Below, piece after piece: positions 55,420 through 64,000 of a stretch of 64,000 nucleotides of DNA (position 1 is the first letter of the stretch; each line of letters starts with the position of its first letter). Position numbers and translations under genes: made by a program. Source of the stretch: Acinetobacter rongchengensis (GTDB taxonomy: Bacteria > Pseudomonadota > Gammaproteobacteria > Pseudomonadales > Moraxellaceae); contig NZ_RAXT01000007.1 in assembly GCF_003611475.1 (NCBI RefSeq), positions 1 through 64,000 on the forward strand, read 5' to 3'. The notes below the pieces were generated by a model, which was not told the origin of the DNA, made no database searches, and was given only the letters and a program-made list of their open reading frames with translations.

Positions 55420-56805
55420 TTATTCATGTTCATTATGTTGCGGAGCAGGGTAACGGAAACCTTTGGTTTTATAACCTAAGTAAAGGATACCGAACATCGC
55501 CCACCACAAACCGAATTTTAAAGCAGTTTCTTCAATTTCAAGCCACATTGCAAAGATACTAATAAAACCAAGCAAAGGAATAATCACAAAGCTTATAATA
55601 TCTTTAAATGTTTTGGTACGGCCATCACGCAATGCATAGCGTGAAATCACCGATAAATTCACAAATGTAAATGCAGTTAAAGCACCAAAACTGATCATTG
55701 AAATAACAATATCAAGATCCATAAAGCCAGCTGTTAAAGCAACTGCACCTACGATCAAAATATTATATGAAGGGGTAAAACTTTTTGGACTAATATGACC
55801 AAAGACTTTCTTATTGATCACACCATCACGGCCCATTACATACATCAAGCGTGATACACCCGCATGAGCAGAAATCCCTGAAGCCATAACGGTTACGATT
55901 GCGAAATAAAGCACAACAGTTTTAAATGCAACACCACCGACTGCTTGAAGAATATCAGGTTGCGTCGCAGCAACATCTTCAAAGTAGGTTTTAGGGTCAT
56001 TCGGGAAATAAATCTGCATGAAGTAAGTACTGATAATAAAGATCACACCAGCAAATAATGCAGTCATAAAGATCGCACGTGGTAATGTCTTTTCAGTATC
56101 TTTGGTTTCTTCTGCAAGAGAACTGAGTGAGTCAAAGCCTGTGAATGAGAAGCACAGTAAAGTCGCACCTGTGATTAATGCACCTAGAGAGGTCATCTCA
56201 TTCCAAAATGGTTCTAAGCTCCATAACTGATATTTGGCATTGACCAAAGTACCATCAGCATTTACACCACCAGCTAAAAGTTGGTAAACCATCCATGTAA
56301 AGTAAGCAATAACCCCTAATTGTACAAATACAATGAGACTGTTAAAGTTTGCAACGAATTTAGCACCACGTAAATTCACCGCCGTCATTACAGCAGTAAG
56401 CCCGATGACCCAAACCCAATGGTTGACTTCAGGGAACAGTGCTTCCAAATAAATCACAGCCAGAATGATATTGACCATTGGTGAGAGTAAATAATCTAAC
56501 CAAGATGACCAACCTACCATGAAGCCTACATTCGGGTGAATGGATTTTTGTGCATAAGTATATGCAGAACCCGACGACGGATATCGACGGATCATATGGC
56601 CATAACTAATGGATGTGAATAAAATTGCAATCAGCGCAATGATATAAGACGTTGGAACGTGATAATGACTTTCTTCAGATACTAAACCAAAAGTATCAAA
56701 TAGGGTCATGGGTTGGATATATGCCAAACCAATAATGATGATGTGCCAAAAGCCAAGCGTTTTTTGCAGTTTAGCTGCCGATTGAGTCCCAGAGATATTT
56801 GTCAA
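55420..56805 (-). CDS. puuP: Putrescine importer PuuP-like APC permease
   Basis: This is a 461-residue permease with about 12 helices. LGFWHIIIIGLAYIQPMTLFDTFGLVSEES and YPSSGSAYTYAQKSIHPNVGFMVGWSSWLDYLL follow E. coli PuuP nearly word for word, as do ITGATLLCFSFTGFDSLSSLAEET and ISAHAGVSRLMYVMGRDGV. It imports putrescine with protons. The start is TTG at 56805, after AGAGGA at 9 bases; the next in-frame Met is too far inside helix 1. No puuABCDE catabolic genes lie beside it, so it may feed a pathway elsewhere. A related amine or amino acid cannot be excluded. Confidence 0.85.
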   Translation of the reverse strand: MTNISGTQSAAKLQKTLGFWHIIIIGLAYIQPMTLFDTFGLVSEESHYHVPTSYIIALIAILFTSISYGHMIRRYPSSGSAYTYAQKSIHPNVGFMVGWSSWLDYLLSPMVNIILAVIYLEALFPEVNHWVWVIGLTAVMTAVNLRGAKFVANFNSLIVFVQLGVIAYFTWMVYQLLAGGVNADGTLVNAKYQLWSLEPFWNEMTSLGALITGATLLCFSFTGFDSLSSLAEETKDTEKTLPRAIFMTALFAGVIFIISTYFMQIYFPNDPKTYFEDVAATQPDILQAVGGVAFKTVVLYFAIVTVMASGISAHAGVSRLMYVMGRDGVINKKVFGHISPKSFTPSYNILIVGAVALTAGFMDLDIVISMISFGALTAFTFVNLSVISRYALRDGRTKTFKDIISFVIIPLLGFISIFAMWLEIEETALKFGLWWAMFGILYLGYKTKGFRYPAPQHNEHE

Positions 56806-57005
56806 CGGCGTTGTCCTCTTAATCGTTGATCAAGGATCAGTCATGTTTATAAGGATCGTTTGAGACGAACGATCCCCCCTACAAATAAAACAAAAGTTCG
56901 CCAATCTACTCTAAAAAGGTGGCTTTTGTCAGTAACTTTGTTATTTTTTTAGCAGAAAATGTACCAACTTGTCTAAAAAATAGATGACTTTAAGTTCAAA
57001 ATAAC

Positions 57006-57038
57006 AAAAGCCCAATGTCGATCTAACATTAGGCTTTT
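57006..57038 (-). terminator. Terminator of the alcohol dehydrogenase operon
   Basis: AAAAGCCCAATGT pairs with ACATTAGGCTTTT apart from one mismatch. On the minus strand it is followed by TTTTG and further T. Confidence 0.8.
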
Positions 57039-57065
57039 TAAAACGTTAAACAATCGTTTTATCGA

Positions 57066-58250
57066 TTACCACGCTTTGTCTAAAATCGCTCTTAAGTCTT
57101 TGAGCGTTGCTTCTTTCGGGTTAAAAATGATTGACCCATCATTTAACGCTTTCTCTGCAACAGCATCCAGTTGTTCTTTGGTGATTTTACCAGTCTCACT
57201 CAATGTACGAGGAAGTTTGGTTACAGCGTGTAGACGATCTCGTATTTCTTTTAATGTTGCGATGGTTTTATTGGCACGTTCATTTGCAGGCGTTTGTGCA
57301 TAAATATCAGGCCCTGCAAGAGGAAGCAATAAATCCGCAATTTTGTCGCCATTCACCTCTTTGTTGTAGTCCAATACGTATGGAAGGAACAAATTCATAC
57401 ATAAACCATGCGGTAAATGTGCAACTGCGCCTAAGGCATGACCTAGAGAATGGACAATCCCAACCATTGAATTAGAAAAAGCAATACCAGCCATGGTTGA
57501 CGCTTGAGCTAATTCAAGACGACCATGTGCATCGGTTGGGGTTTCTAAAACATTGAATAGGTTATTGCTAATCTTTTTGATTGCGGCAGTTGCATAGGCA
57601 TCTGAAATAGGATTTGCAGCAATGCATGTATAGGCTTCAATCGCATGTGTCATTGCATCCATAGCGGTCATAGCCGTTAAATGCGGTGGCAATGTTTGTG
57701 TCATGCGCGGGTCTAAAATCGCAGCATGTGGCATTAAATAGTTTGAAGCAAAAGCCAATTTCACATTTTTTTGATTATCAGAAACAACAGCAGCAAGGGT
57801 AACTTCAGAACCTGTACCTGATGTCGTCGGAATCACAAAAAAAGGCTTAAGTGGTTTAGGGAGGTTATGCGCACCTGAATATTTCAACAGATCATCGCCG
57901 CCTTCAGAAACAAGAATATTGGCAGCTTTAGAGGTGTCGATAACTGAACCACCACCCACTGCAATGATAGCATCACAGTGATTTGCACGATAAGCCTGAG
58001 CTGCTGCACGTACTGTTTCTAAGCTTGAATCAGGTGGAACATCATCAAAAATAAAGCCGATTTCGATATCGGTTGATTCAAATGATGCTTCGATAGGTGC
58101 TAATAGATTATTGGTACGCACGCCTTTGTCTGTAATGATCATTGGGCGTTTTGAGCCTAAAACAGCCAATTCAAAAGGGATATGTTCGAGTGCAGCATGA
58201 CCAGCAATCACTTTTACAGGACAAAAAAATTCGTAATATGGTTTAGCCAT
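57066..58250 (-). CDS. Iron-containing (group III) alcohol dehydrogenase
   Basis: This is a 394-residue NAD(P)-dependent enzyme. VGGGSVIDTSKAANI (about 97-111) is the nucleotide loop and PTTSGTGSEVT the next conserved stretch. Iron ligands are expected in DAMTHAIEAY (His) and in IVHSLGHALGAVAHLPHG, with the conserved Asp in ILDPRM. Members oxidise or reduce short alcohols and aldehydes, 1,3-propanediol or similar. The gene starts 3 bases after a small gene on the same strand and they form an operon. No corrinoid, glycerol or choline genes are near, so the substrate is open. Confidence 0.9.
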   Translation of the reverse strand: MAKPYYEFFCPVKVIAGHAALEHIPFELAVLGSKRPMIITDKGVRTNNLLAPIEASFESTDIEIGFIFDDVPPDSSLETVRAAAQAYRANHCDAIIAVGGGSVIDTSKAANILVSEGGDDLLKYSGAHNLPKPLKPFFVIPTTSGTGSEVTLAAVVSDNQKNVKLAFASNYLMPHAAILDPRMTQTLPPHLTAMTAMDAMTHAIEAYTCIAANPISDAYATAAIKKISNNLFNVLETPTDAHGRLELAQASTMAGIAFSNSMVGIVHSLGHALGAVAHLPHGLCMNLFLPYVLDYNKEVNGDKIADLLLPLAGPDIYAQTPANERANKTIATLKEIRDRLHAVTKLPRTLSETGKITKEQLDAVAEKALNDGSIIFNPKEATLKDLRAILDKAW

Positions 58251-58253
58251 GAC

Positions 58254-58787
58254 TTATGCGCTCCCTTTTAAATATGATTGTGCAACTTTAAGATAAATAT
58301 TTGCAGCACCAGCTAGTTTTTCTTTTAACGATAAATCGGTAGGGTATTCTTTCACTGCCAGTTCAGCGACCAGTTTAGGTAAAATTAAAGCTTCCATTTT
58401 ATTTAAACAACGGACCAAACGAATAGCATTCGCCACATCACCATCTGCAATCATGCGATCATTGGCAAAAGCCTGAGCTGTACTTTCTTGGAAAGAAAAT
58501 ACTAAAAAAGCATGATGGACGTGCTTAAATATTATTGAAAGGTCAGGTTTACCGTCCATAGATTTAACCAGTTCAAGCTGATGGTTTTGATTTACTTTGG
58601 CAATGAATGCAGCTCCATTTGGAAAAACTTTCATTGAGAGTGTAAAACCAACAGGGAGAGCTGATACTTCATGTTTTATTTCGTCATCAACTTGACTCGC
58701 CATAACTAAGCCTCTGCCAATCACATCCATCATGACTTTGACATAAGCTTGCTCTAAAGCGGGTTTAACAGATTTACTTGCAATCAC
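58254..58787 (-). CDS. Small protein with SCP2-like C-terminal part, partner of the alcohol dehydrogenase
   Basis: This is a 177-residue soluble protein of unsure family. Residues about 60-145 resemble the SCP2 sterol/lipid-carrier fold, with DLSIIFKHVHHAFLVFSF followed by the FANDRMIADGDVANAIRLVRCLNKME stretch. The rest is helical. There is no signal peptide. GTG at 58787 follows AAGGACA at 7 bases. The stop lies 3 bases before the dehydrogenase start, so translation is coupled. Carriage of a hydrophobic alcohol or aldehyde to the dehydrogenase would fit, but that is speculation. Confidence 0.55.
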   Translation of the reverse strand: MIASKSVKPALEQAYVKVMMDVIGRGLVMASQVDDEIKHEVSALPVGFTLSMKVFPNGAAFIAKVNQNHQLELVKSMDGKPDLSIIFKHVHHAFLVFSFQESTAQAFANDRMIADGDVANAIRLVRCLNKMEALILPKLVAELAVKEYPTDLSLKEKLAGAANIYLKVAQSYLKGSA

Positions 58788-58863
58788 ACGCTTGTCCTTT
58801 TTGAATTGTATTTCTGTTTTAGAGTAATTACTCTAATTTGTTTTGATGCAAAAAGAAAGTCAT

Positions 58864-59529
58864 TTATTCAGAAATGACTTTAACGTCATTAAAGTAACCG
58901 CTCTGTTGTAAATATTCAATTACATCATGGCATAATTGCTTGTAATCAGGATAGTTTTTAACGAGATCACAAATACGAACCATTTCTAAACCAGCATATC
59001 CACATGGGTTAATGGTGTGAAAACCATCTAAATGACAATCAATATTCAAAGCTAAACCGTGATAACTGCGGCCTTTTCGAATTTTAAAACCAAGCGATCC
59101 AATTTTTTGATCATTCACATACACACCGGGTGCATCAGGTTTTGCATAGGCTTCGATATCGTATTTTTTGAGCAGATTAATCATTAAGTTTTCTGCATAA
59201 GTGACCAGTGTGCGTACATTCCATTTCAAGCGATTTAAATCAAACATGAAGTAAATGACCATTTGACCAGGACCATGCCATGTGACTTGTCCGCCACGAT
59301 CTGATTGCACAATCGGAATATCGCTTGGGACTAAAATATGCTCAGGTTTTCCTGCTTGCCCTTGGGTGAGTACATCAGGATGCTGCAAAATCCAAAGTTG
59401 GTCAGGGGAGTGTTCATCACGCTGTTCAGTATAAGATTTCATTTCGTGAAAGCGGTCTGAATAAGGCGTGAGTTGGGAATATTGACGGATAATGAGAGAA
59501 GGTTTTAGAACAGCATCATTCACAGACAT
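58864..59529 (-). CDS. lipB: Octanoyltransferase LipB
   Basis: This 221-residue enzyme moves octanoyl groups from ACP to lipoyl domains, forming a thioester on its Cys. [21 protein letters not shown] (about 78-98), then [39 protein letters not shown], with active Lys and Cys, are diagnostic. The companion lipA is not in the window. The ybeD gene, usually next to lipB, lies 1.1 kb away, with a CDGSH gene on the opposite strand between them. Confidence 0.95.
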   Translation of the reverse strand: MSVNDAVLKPSLIIRQYSQLTPYSDRFHEMKSYTEQRDEHSPDQLWILQHPDVLTQGQAGKPEHILVPSDIPIVQSDRGGQVTWHGPGQMVIYFMFDLNRLKWNVRTLVTYAENLMINLLKKYDIEAYAKPDAPGVYVNDQKIGSLGFKIRKGRSYHGLALNIDCHLDGFHTINPCGYAGLEMVRICDLVKNYPDYKQLCHDVIEYLQQSGYFNDVKVISE

Positions 59530-59739
59530 GCGTCCTTTAAAAATTCAAATAAAATCGATTATAAAGAAATTTACTCAAGAATGGCGAAGTCTAAAACGAT
59601 TATATCAATATTTCCTCAGTGTTTATTGATCTGTTTAAAGATTAAAGTCAAAAATGAAATGAGAATATTTTTTATCTATTACAAAAAAGCTGATATAAAT
59701 TTTCAATTTCGATGCATTCTATAGAGTGATAACAACGAC

Positions 59740-60486
59740 ATGGACTCTATTAAAATGACAACACAACCACGTTATATTATTCAAACAGGTACAACCCCTG
59801 CACCAGAAACAATTTATATTCAAGTCACCAAAGATGGACCCTATTTAGTGCATGGAAGCCCTAAACTCTTGCAAGTTTTTATTGAAAAAAATGAGACAGG
59901 GAACTCGGGACGCTATAGGGAAGGTAAAACATTTGAAAGCCAAGATAAAATGTATTTGTGTAGATGTGGACATAGTAAAAAAGCGCCATTTTGTGATGGA
60001 TCACATTTAAAAGCCGGTGAAGATTTAACGGAAGCAAAAAACTTTACACCTTTGCTCGAAGGCTCTTCAGAAATTGATGGACCTACTCAGATTTTGACGG
60101 ATAATGAAAATTATTGTGCATTCTCAAGATTTTGTGACAATGGTAATCGTGTCTGGAATGAAGTCCAAATGCAAGGTAAACAACACGAGCAACTAACTGA
60201 ATTTATGGTACATAATTGCGCTGCTGGACGATTGCTGGTTTGGGATAAAAAAACGTTACAACCGATAGAAATCGCCGAAGATGCAGGTATTTACCCCATT
60301 GAAGATCCTGGCATTGGGTGTAGTGGCCCATTAATGGTACGTGGTGGAGTGCGTGTAGAAAGTGCAGATGGGCAATCTTATGAAATTCGTAACCGTCAGG
60401 CATTATGCCGTTGTGGAAAATCATCCAATAAACCATTTTGTAATGGGGCACATGCTTCGGTGAAATATCAGGATGGGATTGAGTAG
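59740..60486 (+). CDS. Double CDGSH-type iron-sulfur protein
   Basis: This is a 248-residue protein with two CDGSH zinc-finger-like 2Fe-2S sites of three Cys and one His. One is CRCGHSKKAPFCDGSH (about 74-89) and the second CRCGKSSNKPFCNGAH (about 223-238). Between them is a domain with NYCAFSRFCDNGNRVW and IEDPGIGCSGPLMVRGGV, containing further Cys. Bacterial members are cytosolic electron or cluster carriers of unknown role. The layout, with CDGSH sites at both ends of an intervening domain, is the known multi-CDGSH subtype. The ATG at 59740 is used; another at 59755 is possible. It sits on the opposite strand between ybeD and lipB. Confidence 0.85.
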   Translation: MDSIKMTTQPRYIIQTGTTPAPETIYIQVTKDGPYLVHGSPKLLQVFIEKNETGNSGRYREGKTFESQDKMYLCRCGHSKKAPFCDGSHLKAGEDLTEAKNFTPLLEGSSEIDGPTQILTDNENYCAFSRFCDNGNRVWNEVQMQGKQHEQLTEFMVHNCAAGRLLVWDKKTLQPIEIAEDAGIYPIEDPGIGCSGPLMVRGGVRVESADGQSYEIRNRQALCRCGKSSNKPFCNGAHASVKYQDGIE

Positions 60487-60635
60487 TGTTTTCACGTATT
60501 TTTGCTTTTTGAAAAGCAAGCTATTATCCAAGTAAAGCCAGTTGAGTGTCTTGGTTATTGAGTATCGTGATTGTACTGTGGGGCAAAGGTTCGTTTAAAA
60601 TGATAAGTAGCTTTTATTGAATACGAATCTTAGAA

Positions 60636-60667
60636 ATAAAAAAACACGTTAATTAACGTGTTTTTTT
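60636..60667. terminator. Bidirectional terminator between the CDGSH gene and ybeD
   Basis: The self-complementary core AACACGTTAATTAACGTGTT is flanked by A-runs on the left and T-runs on the right. It fits both convergent genes. Confidence 0.85.
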
Positions 60668-60680
60668 ATTCATTTCTAAA

Positions 60681-60968
60681 TTACAACGCAGTACGAATAT
60701 GTTCGCAAGCAGCTAAATCAGCATAAAGGGCATGAACTTGTTCAAGTTCATCAAAACGTAATTGTGCAGTAATTGAATGATACTTGCCTGTACGTGATGG
60801 TTGTACAACAAGTGTTGCTTCATCAAATTCTGGGAAATGTTTTACCAAAATTTCTACAACTGCACCTTTGAGTTCTTCACCCGAATTACCAATCAATTTA
60901 ATTGGGTAATCCATTGGAAAAACCCAAAGATCTTCTTGTAATTCACGAGATGGAGTGCGGTCTAACAT
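60681..60968 (-). CDS. ybeD: YbeD/DUF493-family protein
   Basis: A 95-residue ACT-like small protein. LWVFPMDYPIKLIGNSGEELKGAVVEIL and SRTGKYHSITAQLRFDELEQVHALYADLAACEHIRTAL are the conserved body. Its function is unproven, but it is tied to lipoate genes through conserved gene order (ybeD-lipB-lipA in E. coli). Here lipB lies downstream on the same strand, with an opposing gene inserted between. Confidence 0.92.
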   Translation of the reverse strand: MLDRTPSRELQEDLWVFPMDYPIKLIGNSGEELKGAVVEILVKHFPEFDEATLVVQPSRTGKYHSITAQLRFDELEQVHALYADLAACEHIRTAL

Positions 60969-60988
60969 GTTTCACCTCTAATTTATAA

Positions 60989-61016
60989 ACAAAGCCTGCG
61001 AGAATGCAGGCTTTGT
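60989..61016 (-). terminator. Terminator of rpoD
   Basis: ACAAAGCCTGC pairs with GCAGGCTTTGT around a 6-base loop. It lies between rpoD and ybeD, with T-rich sequence on the minus strand. Confidence 0.85.
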
Positions 61017-61079
61017 ATTTCTCTTAATTACTTAATGGGGATCCTCGATTGTTTTTCAAGTCCCTAAAGTAATCTTAGA

Positions 61080-62969
61080 TTAATCATTTTCTAAGAAAGA
61101 ACGCAAATGCTCTGAACGTGATGGATGGCGAAGCTTACGTAAGGCTTTCGCTTCAATCTGACGAATACGTTCACGTGTTACGTCAAACTGTTTACCCACT
61201 TCTTCCAAGGTGTGATCCGTTGGCATATCAATACCAAAACGCATTTTCAATACTTTGGCTTCACGTTCAGTTAAGTTTTCCAATACTACGCGTGTTGCTT
61301 CTTTTAAGCCTTCTGAAGTCGCAGCATCGACTGGAGAGGTGATGTTACCATCTTCAATAAAGTCACCAAGATGCGAATCTTCATCATCACCAATCGGCGT
61401 TTCCATAGAAATCGGTTCTTTGGCAATTTTAAGCACTTTACGAACTTTAACTTCGTCCATTTCCAAACGTTCACCTAGTTCTTCAGGTGTTGGTTCACGA
61501 CCCATTTCTTGAAGCAATTGGCGAGATACACGGTTGATCTTGTTAATGGTTTCGATCATGTGTACTGGAATACGAATAGTACGTGCTTGGTCTGCAATCG
61601 AACGGGTAATCGCTTGACGAATCCACCATGTTGCATAAGTTGAGAATTTATAACCACGACGGTATTCAAACTTATCCACGGCTTTCATCAAACCGATGTT
61701 ACCTTCTTGAATCAAATCAAGGAATTGTAAACCACGGTTGGTATATTTTTTCGCAATCGAAATAACCAAACGTAAGTTCGCTTCAACCATTTCTTTTTTT
61801 GCACGACGAGCTTTTGCTTCACCAATCGCCATACGTTTAGAAATGTCTTTAATTTCTTTCACATTCAGATTCAGTTCTTTTTCAATATCAGCAATCTTTT
61901 GTTGGAAAGCCAATACATCTGGACGAACTTTTTCTAAATATGCTTTTGATTCAGCAGGTGCTTTTGCAATTTGCTCGTCTAACCAAGCTGGATTTGATTC
62001 TTGGCCTGGGAAAGATGTACGGAATTGCGTACGATTCATACGACCACGGCGAACTGCGTAACGCATAACTTCACGTTCTGAAGTACGAATTTGCTCATGT
62101 GTGCCACGAATCATTTCAGAAATGATATCGAATAAACGAGGTGTAAATTTGAACATCATAAACACAGTTGCAAGCGATTCAATCGCTTCTTTGCCTTCAG
62201 GGCTATTGCGACCGTGTTTATTAAGCGTTTCTTTTGCAGTATTCCAAACCGATGCTAATTCTTCAAAACGAGCTTTAGCAATCTCTGGGTCTGGGCCTGA
62301 TTCACCTTCAGAATCATCATCACCTTCAGATTCTTCTTCATCGTCATCATCATCCAGTTTTACATCTTTGGTTGGTTTTGCTGATGCACTTTCGTCATCA
62401 TCTAACTCTTCAGCTTCTTCTTCTAAAACTTCAGGAATGATTTCATCTGACTCAGGATCTAAATAACCCGATAAAATATCTGCAAGGCGACGTTCGCCTG
62501 TTTCATAATCTTTATATTCTTGTAAAACCACTTCGACAGCATTTGGCCAATATGCAATTGAATGCAATACGTCACGGATACCTTCTTCGATACGTTTGGC
62601 AATGCTAATTTCGCCTTCACGTGTTAAGAGTTCAACAGTACCCATTTCACGCATATACATACGTACAGGGTCCGTGGTACGACCAGGTTCGTTTTCTACA
62701 GAAGCAAGTACGGCGGCAGCTTCTTCTTCCGCAACTTCATCAGCAGCTTCGCTATTCCCTTCGAACATCGTATCATCAGATTCTGGTGCACGTTCGTGTA
62801 CAGGAATACCAACGTCTTGAAGCATTTGAATAATGTCTTCAATCTGTTCGCTTTCAGTGATCGAGTCTGGCAGATGATCGTTAACCTCAGCGTAGGTTAA
62901 GTAACCTTGTTCTTTGCCTCGGCTAATAAGAGCCGCTACTTGTGAAGTAGGGGAATGCATTTCGCTCAT
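61080..62969 (-). CDS. rpoD: RNA polymerase primary sigma factor RpoD (sigma-70)
   Basis: This 629-residue housekeeping sigma factor has region 1.1 at about 8-80 ([23 protein letters not shown]) and region 1.2 with [22 protein letters not shown] long non-conserved insert carries a strongly acidic stretch at about 185-225, [17 protein letters not shown]. Regions 2.1-2.4 ([35 protein letters not shown], then [15 protein letters not shown]) contact core and the -10 box. Region 4.2 ([30 protein letters not shown]) reads the -35 box. There is an extended -10 promoter upstream. dnaG and rpsU are not visible next to it. Confidence 0.97.
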   Translation of the reverse strand: MSEMHSPTSQVAALISRGKEQGYLTYAEVNDHLPDSITESEQIEDIIQMLQDVGIPVHERAPESDDTMFEGNSEAADEVAEEEAAAVLASVENEPGRTTDPVRMYMREMGTVELLTREGEISIAKRIEEGIRDVLHSIAYWPNAVEVVLQEYKDYETGERRLADILSGYLDPESDEIIPEVLEEEAEELDDDESASAKPTKDVKLDDDDDEEESEGDDDSEGESGPDPEIAKARFEELASVWNTAKETLNKHGRNSPEGKEAIESLATVFMMFKFTPRLFDIISEMIRGTHEQIRTSEREVMRYAVRRGRMNRTQFRTSFPGQESNPAWLDEQIAKAPAESKAYLEKVRPDVLAFQQKIADIEKELNLNVKEIKDISKRMAIGEAKARRAKKEMVEANLRLVISIAKKYTNRGLQFLDLIQEGNIGLMKAVDKFEYRRGYKFSTYATWWIRQAITRSIADQARTIRIPVHMIETINKINRVSRQLLQEMGREPTPEELGERLEMDEVKVRKVLKIAKEPISMETPIGDDEDSHLGDFIEDGNITSPVDAATSEGLKEATRVVLENLTEREAKVLKMRFGIDMPTDHTLEEVGKQFDVTRERIRQIEAKALRKLRHPSRSEHLRSFLEND

Positions 62970-63013
62970 CTTTACTCTCTTCTCGTTGAATCAGTGGCAG
63001 TAAAAAACCGTGC

Positions 63014-63022
63014 ATTATAGCA
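63014..63022 (-). promoter_or_regulatory. Extended -10 promoter of rpoD
   Basis: TGCTATAAT on the minus strand, a perfect extended -10, about 45 bases before the rpoD start. The -35 is weak. Confidence 0.65.
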
Positions 63023-63285
63023 CAATTCATATGAATAAATTTGTGAATAGCTTACCTATTTCATCAGTGAAAACAGTCAAAAAACTGTCTGATGAAATAT
63101 TTAAAAAATTTAAATTCAGTGCAATAGGTGGGGGTGAAATTGTTATTTTCAAGTTCATCCCATGTGTGTTTCAATCTTGAACCAAGAGTAAAATAGAAAC
63201 ATACAGGGTGGATTATATCATGCCAAAAAAATGGTCAGAAAAAAAGCCCCAAAATCGATTTAAATGCAAAAAAAACAAATAAAAC

Positions 63286-63314
63286 TTGACAAGTTTTTAG
63301 AAGCGGGATAAATA
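63286..63314 (+). promoter_or_regulatory. Sigma-70 promoter of the PA3496-family gene
   Basis: TTGACA, 17 bases, TAAATA. It lies about 44 bases before the GTG start of the small acidic protein. Confidence 0.78.
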
Positions 63315-63357
63315 GCGCCTAGACCCATTCACTTTTTTTCATTATGAGGTAGTTTTA

Positions 63358-63567
63358 GTGTCTTCTACAGATTTTGAACTAGATGATAACTACGGTGATG
63401 ATGATGTTAGTTTTGATGAGTCATCAAGCAAAATTAGCGCTAAAGAATCCTTAGAAAAGCGTCGTTTAATAGATGACTTACTTGCTCAACGTCGTTTAGA
63501 ACGAGAGTTAAAAGATTTTGATTATGATCTTGATGATGACGATCTTGACGACGACGAAGAAGATTAA
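63358..63567 (+). CDS. PA3496-family small acidic protein (putative envelope integrity)
   Basis: This is a 69-residue protein. The conserved core ESLEKRRLIDDLLAQRRLERELKDFDYDL (about 30-58) is that of the PA3496 family, which is linked to envelope integrity by genetic data. Both ends are highly acidic (DDNYGDDDVSFDES and DDDDLDDDEED). The start is GTG at 63358 after ATGAGG, with a strong sigma-70 promoter. It has no signal peptide or membrane helix. A UPF0149 gene follows after 67 bases. Molecular function is unknown. Confidence 0.8.
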   Translation: MSSTDFELDDNYGDDDVSFDESSSKISAKESLEKRRLIDDLLAQRRLERELKDFDYDLDDDDLDDDEED

Positions 63568-63634
63568 AAATACATTGGGCATAGTGTGGGAAAATGCTAT
63601 GCTTCACCCTGATACAAACTAAACTGGAAATAAA

Positions 63635-64000
63635 ATGAGTGCTTTAGATTTAGATCTGTTAAGTGACTATTTAGATGGTGACCAAAATGAATATGGTCTA
63701 GATTTTGCTGCGACTCATGGTTTTTTATGTGCGACTGCTGTAGGCCCAACTTTTGACAAATGGCTTGATGAGCTATTTGACAATAATCAAAAGAAAGTAC
63801 CTGCGGAAATCATTGCACAAATTAAGGCTTGGTTAGATGCGATTCGTCAAAACTTAGCCAATGAAGAAGGGATTGAGTTTCCTTTTGAAATTGAAGAAGC
63901 AGATGTTGAATCAAGTCTAGGCGACTGGAGTGTTGGTTTTGTAGACGCAATGTTCCTGAATGAAGATGCTTGGTTTGCACCAGAATACGAAGAGCAAGTT
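63635..64000 (+). CDS. UPF0149 family (YecA/YgfB) protein, 3' end outside window
   Basis: The 122 visible codons start at ATG 63635, after GGAA. LSDYLDGDQNEYGLDFAATHGFLCATAVGP and FPFEIEEADVESSLGDWSVGFVDAMFLNEDAW are typical of the UPF0149 fold (YgfB; usual length 170-200), with Trp/Gly-rich helical repeats. In Pseudomonas, YgfB affects beta-lactam resistance through ampDh3. The gene is cut by the window end. A C-terminal SEC-C zinc motif of the YecA type cannot be checked. Confidence 0.88.
   Translation, partial: MSALDLDLLSDYLDGDQNEYGLDFAATHGFLCATAVGPTFDKWLDELFDNNQKKVPAEIIAQIKAWLDAIRQNLANEEGIEFPFEIEEADVESSLGDWSVGFVDAMFLNEDAWFAPEYEEQV

Larger units (their letters stand above)
62970..63357. 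other. Divergent promoter region of rpoD and the PA3496-family gene
   Basis: About 390 bases without a gene. It has an extended -10 for rpoD (63014-63022, minus) and a strong sigma-70 promoter for the plus-strand gene (63286-63314). The middle shows no further structure. Confidence 0.6.

Noticed and set aside
62101..62833. Plus-strand open frames opposite rpoD
   Set aside because: Ser-rich shadows of the acidic rpoD insert, with no start signals.

Overview
The window is low-GC gammaproteobacterial chromosome and almost certainly from an Acinetobacter species. The evidence is a complete adeIJK efflux operon, a pmrCAB operon whose PmrA closely resembles the A. baumannii protein as I remember it, and Acinetobacter-style neighbours such as rpoD next to a PA3496-family gene and a UPF0149 gene. 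The species cannot be fixed by eye. No prophage, insertion sequence, CRISPR array or rRNA is visible. There is one tRNA gene, tRNA-Arg(CCT).

Bases 1-12300 are mainly metabolic accessory DNA. First comes an ATP-grasp ligase paired with a C45-type Ntn hydrolase. A LysR regulator, an MHS-family carrier and a CoA-transferase/MaoC hydratase/CitE lyase operon follow, the enzyme set expected for itaconate (or mesaconate/citramalate) breakdown to pyruvate and acetyl-CoA. The carrier and the enzyme operon are each preceded by a copy of the same ~78-bp promoter segment. The tRNA, an aromatic amino acid permease and an isolated PrpF-family isomerase come next.

Bases 12800-26000 hold a degenerate GGDEF protein, ispA, an SPFH/NfeD pair, a patatin lipoprotein, an acyltransferase, an AmpG/FptX-like carrier, and pmrC-pmrA-pmrB (lipid A phosphoethanolamine modification and its two-component system). 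A convergent PAP2 phosphatase gene and an ammonium transporter follow. PmrA-box-like direct repeats lie at similar distances upstream of pmrC and of the PAP2 gene.

Bases 26500-35400 hold a J-domain-like protein, a small DUF559 endonuclease gene set among GC-rich palindromic repeats, valS, an unrecognised protein, an SDR enzyme, a secreted agmatine-deiminase-like protein and two YbjQ-family genes.

Bases 35500-45300 (minus strand) hold PAP2-adeI-adeJ-adeK as one coupled operon, with a 22-bp palindrome placed between its -35 and -10 elements. Upstream lie a polytopic protein of the so-called site-specific recombinase family and ispB.

Bases 45700-64000 are mostly core genes: rplU-rpmA, lolA, serS, cysG, trmL, lipB, ybeD and rpoD. 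Among them are a carotenoid-oxygenase homologue, a DUF3298 lipoprotein, an HxlR regulator divergent from an SDR/flavodoxin pair, a PuuP-like putrescine permease, an iron alcohol dehydrogenase with a small partner gene, and a double CDGSH protein. The window ends inside a UPF0149 (YecA/YgfB) gene.
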